15,079 bases of DNA from JBFGSX01 sp041581335 (GTDB taxonomy: Archaea > Thermoplasmatota > E2 > JACPAO01 > JAHFTW01), in the NCBI GenBank assembly GCA_041581335.1, contig JBFIDG010000039.1, forward strand, positions 1 through 15,079, in the 5' to 3' direction. Within the stretch, counting starts at the first letter, position 1; each line of letters starts with the position of its first letter. Positions 13,977-15,079 of this stretch are shown here, in pieces. A program made the translations under genes and the position numbers. The notes beneath the pieces are model-generated. The model saw only the letters and a list, made by a program, of their open reading frames with translations, had not been told where the DNA came from and did no database searches.

Positions 13977-14020
13977 TTCGGTTCCGCATCGAGGATTTGC
14001 GGGCCCGCCAAAGCGGGGTT

Positions 14021-14755
14021 TTAGGCGGTTTTTTGGAGCGTTGTGAGCACGCCGGCCATGCGTTGGCGGACCCGTGCCAGGACGTTGCTGTTGTCGTAGG
14101 CGACGGGGGAGCCAGGCTCTGCCAAGGCGTCCCGGAGGTGCTTGAGGGCGCGGGTCAGTTCGTCCACGATGGTGACGTCTGCTGCGCGCGCCGTGCGGCT
14201 CAACGGGTTGAGGTCGATGGTGATGACGGTCTTGCCCATGGCTTTGAGGGCTTGGCAGCGGTCGCCATCTTCGAGTGGCACCAGCACGACGTCGGCGCCA
14301 CCGATGCCTTCCTGGCAGCATTGCGCCCGATCCGAGGCGAGGCCGGGGATCGTGGCGTCCGGGTGGCGGCCCAGGACGTCGCTGGCCCCGATGGCACCCA
14401 TGGCACGCACGAGTGCGTCCACGCGGCCAGGCGTCCGGTGGAACAGGTTCACTTCGAGGCGAAGGCTCGGCAGGGCCTCTTGGAGTGCGAGGCATTCACG
14501 GGCGGCGAGGGCGACCACGTTGCCGTTCAGGCTCAGCACCGGTCGGTCGGCGTTCTGTAAGAGGTAGGCGGCGCGGGCGCACGCCTCCAGGGCCTCGGGC
14601 GGCGTCTCCTCGCCGAGCAGATAGTCGAACGCTTCACCGCGACCGTGGGCGATGAGCCCGGTGCCGTGCACCAGCCCGGCTTCGACGGCGGCTTTCATCT
14701 GTTCGCGGACGCGCAGGCTCTTGGCCCGGGGGTGGTCGTCCGGGATGTTGGTCAT
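14021..14755 (-). CDS. 4-phosphopantoate--beta-alanine ligase (archaeal phosphopantothenate synthetase)
   Basis: This 244-residue enzyme joins 4-phosphopantoate to beta-alanine with ATP to make 4'-phosphopantothenate, the archaeal replacement for PanC in coenzyme A synthesis. The family signatures are almost unbroken: IPDDHPRAKSLRVRE at 4-18, GLIAHGRGEAFDYLLGE at 33-49, SLNGN at 75-79, EVNLFHRT at 101-108, SDRAQ at 141-145, ADVVLVPLEDGDR at 154-166 and IDLNPLSRTAR at 180-190. The length is near the usual 250-260 residues. The ATG at 14755 overlaps the nadC stop as ATGA, so translation is coupled; a TTG at 14767 is the only longer option and was not used. The partner enzyme pantoate kinase is not in the window. 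This gene is one of the clearest archaeal markers here. Confidence 0.95.
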   Translation of the reverse strand: MTNIPDDHPRAKSLRVREQMKAAVEAGLVHGTGLIAHGRGEAFDYLLGEETPPEALEACARAAYLLQNADRPVLSLNGNVVALAARECLALQEALPSLRLEVNLFHRTPGRVDALVRAMGAIGASDVLGRHPDATIPGLASDRAQCCQEGIGGADVVLVPLEDGDRCQALKAMGKTVITIDLNPLSRTARAADVTIVDELTRALKHLRDALAEPGSPVAYDNSNVLARVRQRMAGVLTTLQKTA

Positions 14756-15079
14756 GCTTCCCCCCAATCCAGTCCAATATCAAGGCTGCGCGCCGCGTGG
14801 GTGAGGGCACCGAGGCTGATGCGGTCGGCCCAGCCGTACGCGACGAGGTTGTCGGCCGTGATGCCGCCGCTGGCCTCGATCTTGACCTCCGGGTACTCAT
14901 CCCAGACCGCTTCGGCCCAGGCTTGCCCGACGTCTGGGGGTTGGTTGTCGATGAGGAGCCAATCGGCACCATTCGTGGCGGCGGCCAGGGCGTCGTCGAG
15001 CGTCTCGACCTCGACCTCGAGCATCAGGTCCGGGTGGGCTGCTCGCAGAATGGCGGTGGCCATGCCGGCGCCGCCGGCG
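14752..15079 (-). CDS. nadC: Quinolinate phosphoribosyltransferase (nicotinate-nucleotide pyrophosphorylase, carboxylating), C-terminal part
   Basis: Only the last 108 residues are in the window; the gene begins beyond the right edge. The enzyme converts quinolinate and PRPP to nicotinate mononucleotide in de novo NAD synthesis. The fragment contains the core barrel motifs LEVEVETLDDALAAA, ADWLLIDN, VKIEASGGI and ISLGALTHAARSLDIGLDW, in the order found in NadC. The family's usual MLDN is LIDN here, which is conservative. An ATG at 15063 is internal, since the frame is open to the edge and the substrate-binding N-terminal half must lie upstream. The TGA at 14752-14754 overlaps the ATG of the phosphopantoate ligase gene. 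Confidence 0.93.
   Translation of the reverse strand, partial: AGGAGMATAILRAAHPDLMLEVEVETLDDALAAATNGADWLLIDNQPPDVGQAWAEAVWDEYPEVKIEASGGITADNLVAYGWADRISLGALTHAARSLDIGLDWGEA

Noticed and set aside
14004..14017. GC hairpin after the phosphopantoate ligase stop as a bacterial-type terminator
   Set aside because: The stem is only 5 base pairs and no T-run follows it on the minus strand; kept only as a note on symmetry.
1..15079. CRISPR arrays, insertion sequences, integrases, toxin-antitoxin or defence genes
   Set aside because: None seen: no regularly spaced repeats, no transposase or integrase motifs, and nearly all sequence is accounted for by the listed genes.

Overview
The window looks like a GC-rich archaeal chromosome segment. 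The strongest evidence is an archaea-type 4-phosphopantoate--beta-alanine ligase and a short beta-CASP metallo-beta-lactamase nuclease of the aCPSF2 kind. There is also a tRNA-Thr with no encoded CCA and a T-run directly after it. TATA-like boxes lie about 25-30 bases upstream of several start codons, as expected for leaderless archaeal transcripts. The large secreted proteins, one with a PGF-CTERM-like tail, would fit a Thermoplasmatota-type euryarchaeon, but that lineage call is inference. No CRISPR array, insertion sequence, rRNA or recognisable defence system is present.

Left part (1-5071): a cell-surface or lipid-headgroup decoration neighbourhood. In order it holds the C-terminal end of a membrane protein (perhaps a CDP-alcohol phosphatidyltransferase), a GT2 glycosyltransferase overlapping it, a convergent sulfotransferase, a divergent LamG-like lipoprotein, a GT4-type glycosyltransferase, and a convergent LicC-like nucleotidyltransferase. 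The set includes enzymes that would activate (CTP/NTP), transfer (glycosyltransferases, possible CDP-alcohol transferase) and sulfate a surface molecule.

Middle (5072-6044): a tRNA-Thr(CGU) gene with a good TATA box that may also serve the nucleotidyltransferase on the other strand, then a class I SAM methyltransferase. The methyltransferase is preceded by a perfect inverted repeat that encloses a TATA-like box.

Right part, all on the minus strand (6031-15079), read from right to left. The end of nadC overlaps the 4-phosphopantoate--beta-alanine ligase by ATGA, making a cofactor (NAD and CoA) gene pair. Next comes a giant 1663-residue surface protein built of an unrecognised N-terminal region, about eight Ig-like NEW3/CARDB-type modules, six calcium-loop-like repeats and a C-terminal membrane anchor. 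Six bases further on is a 527-residue secreted protein with an archaeosortase-type tail; its ribosome binding site lies in the last codons of the giant gene. After a small hairpin comes the beta-CASP nuclease gene.

Coding density is very high: no gap exceeds about 120 bases, and two convergent pairs overlap by 13-14 bases. The most unusual object is the giant surface protein and its partner; the promoter architectures in the small intergenic gaps are the next most interesting.
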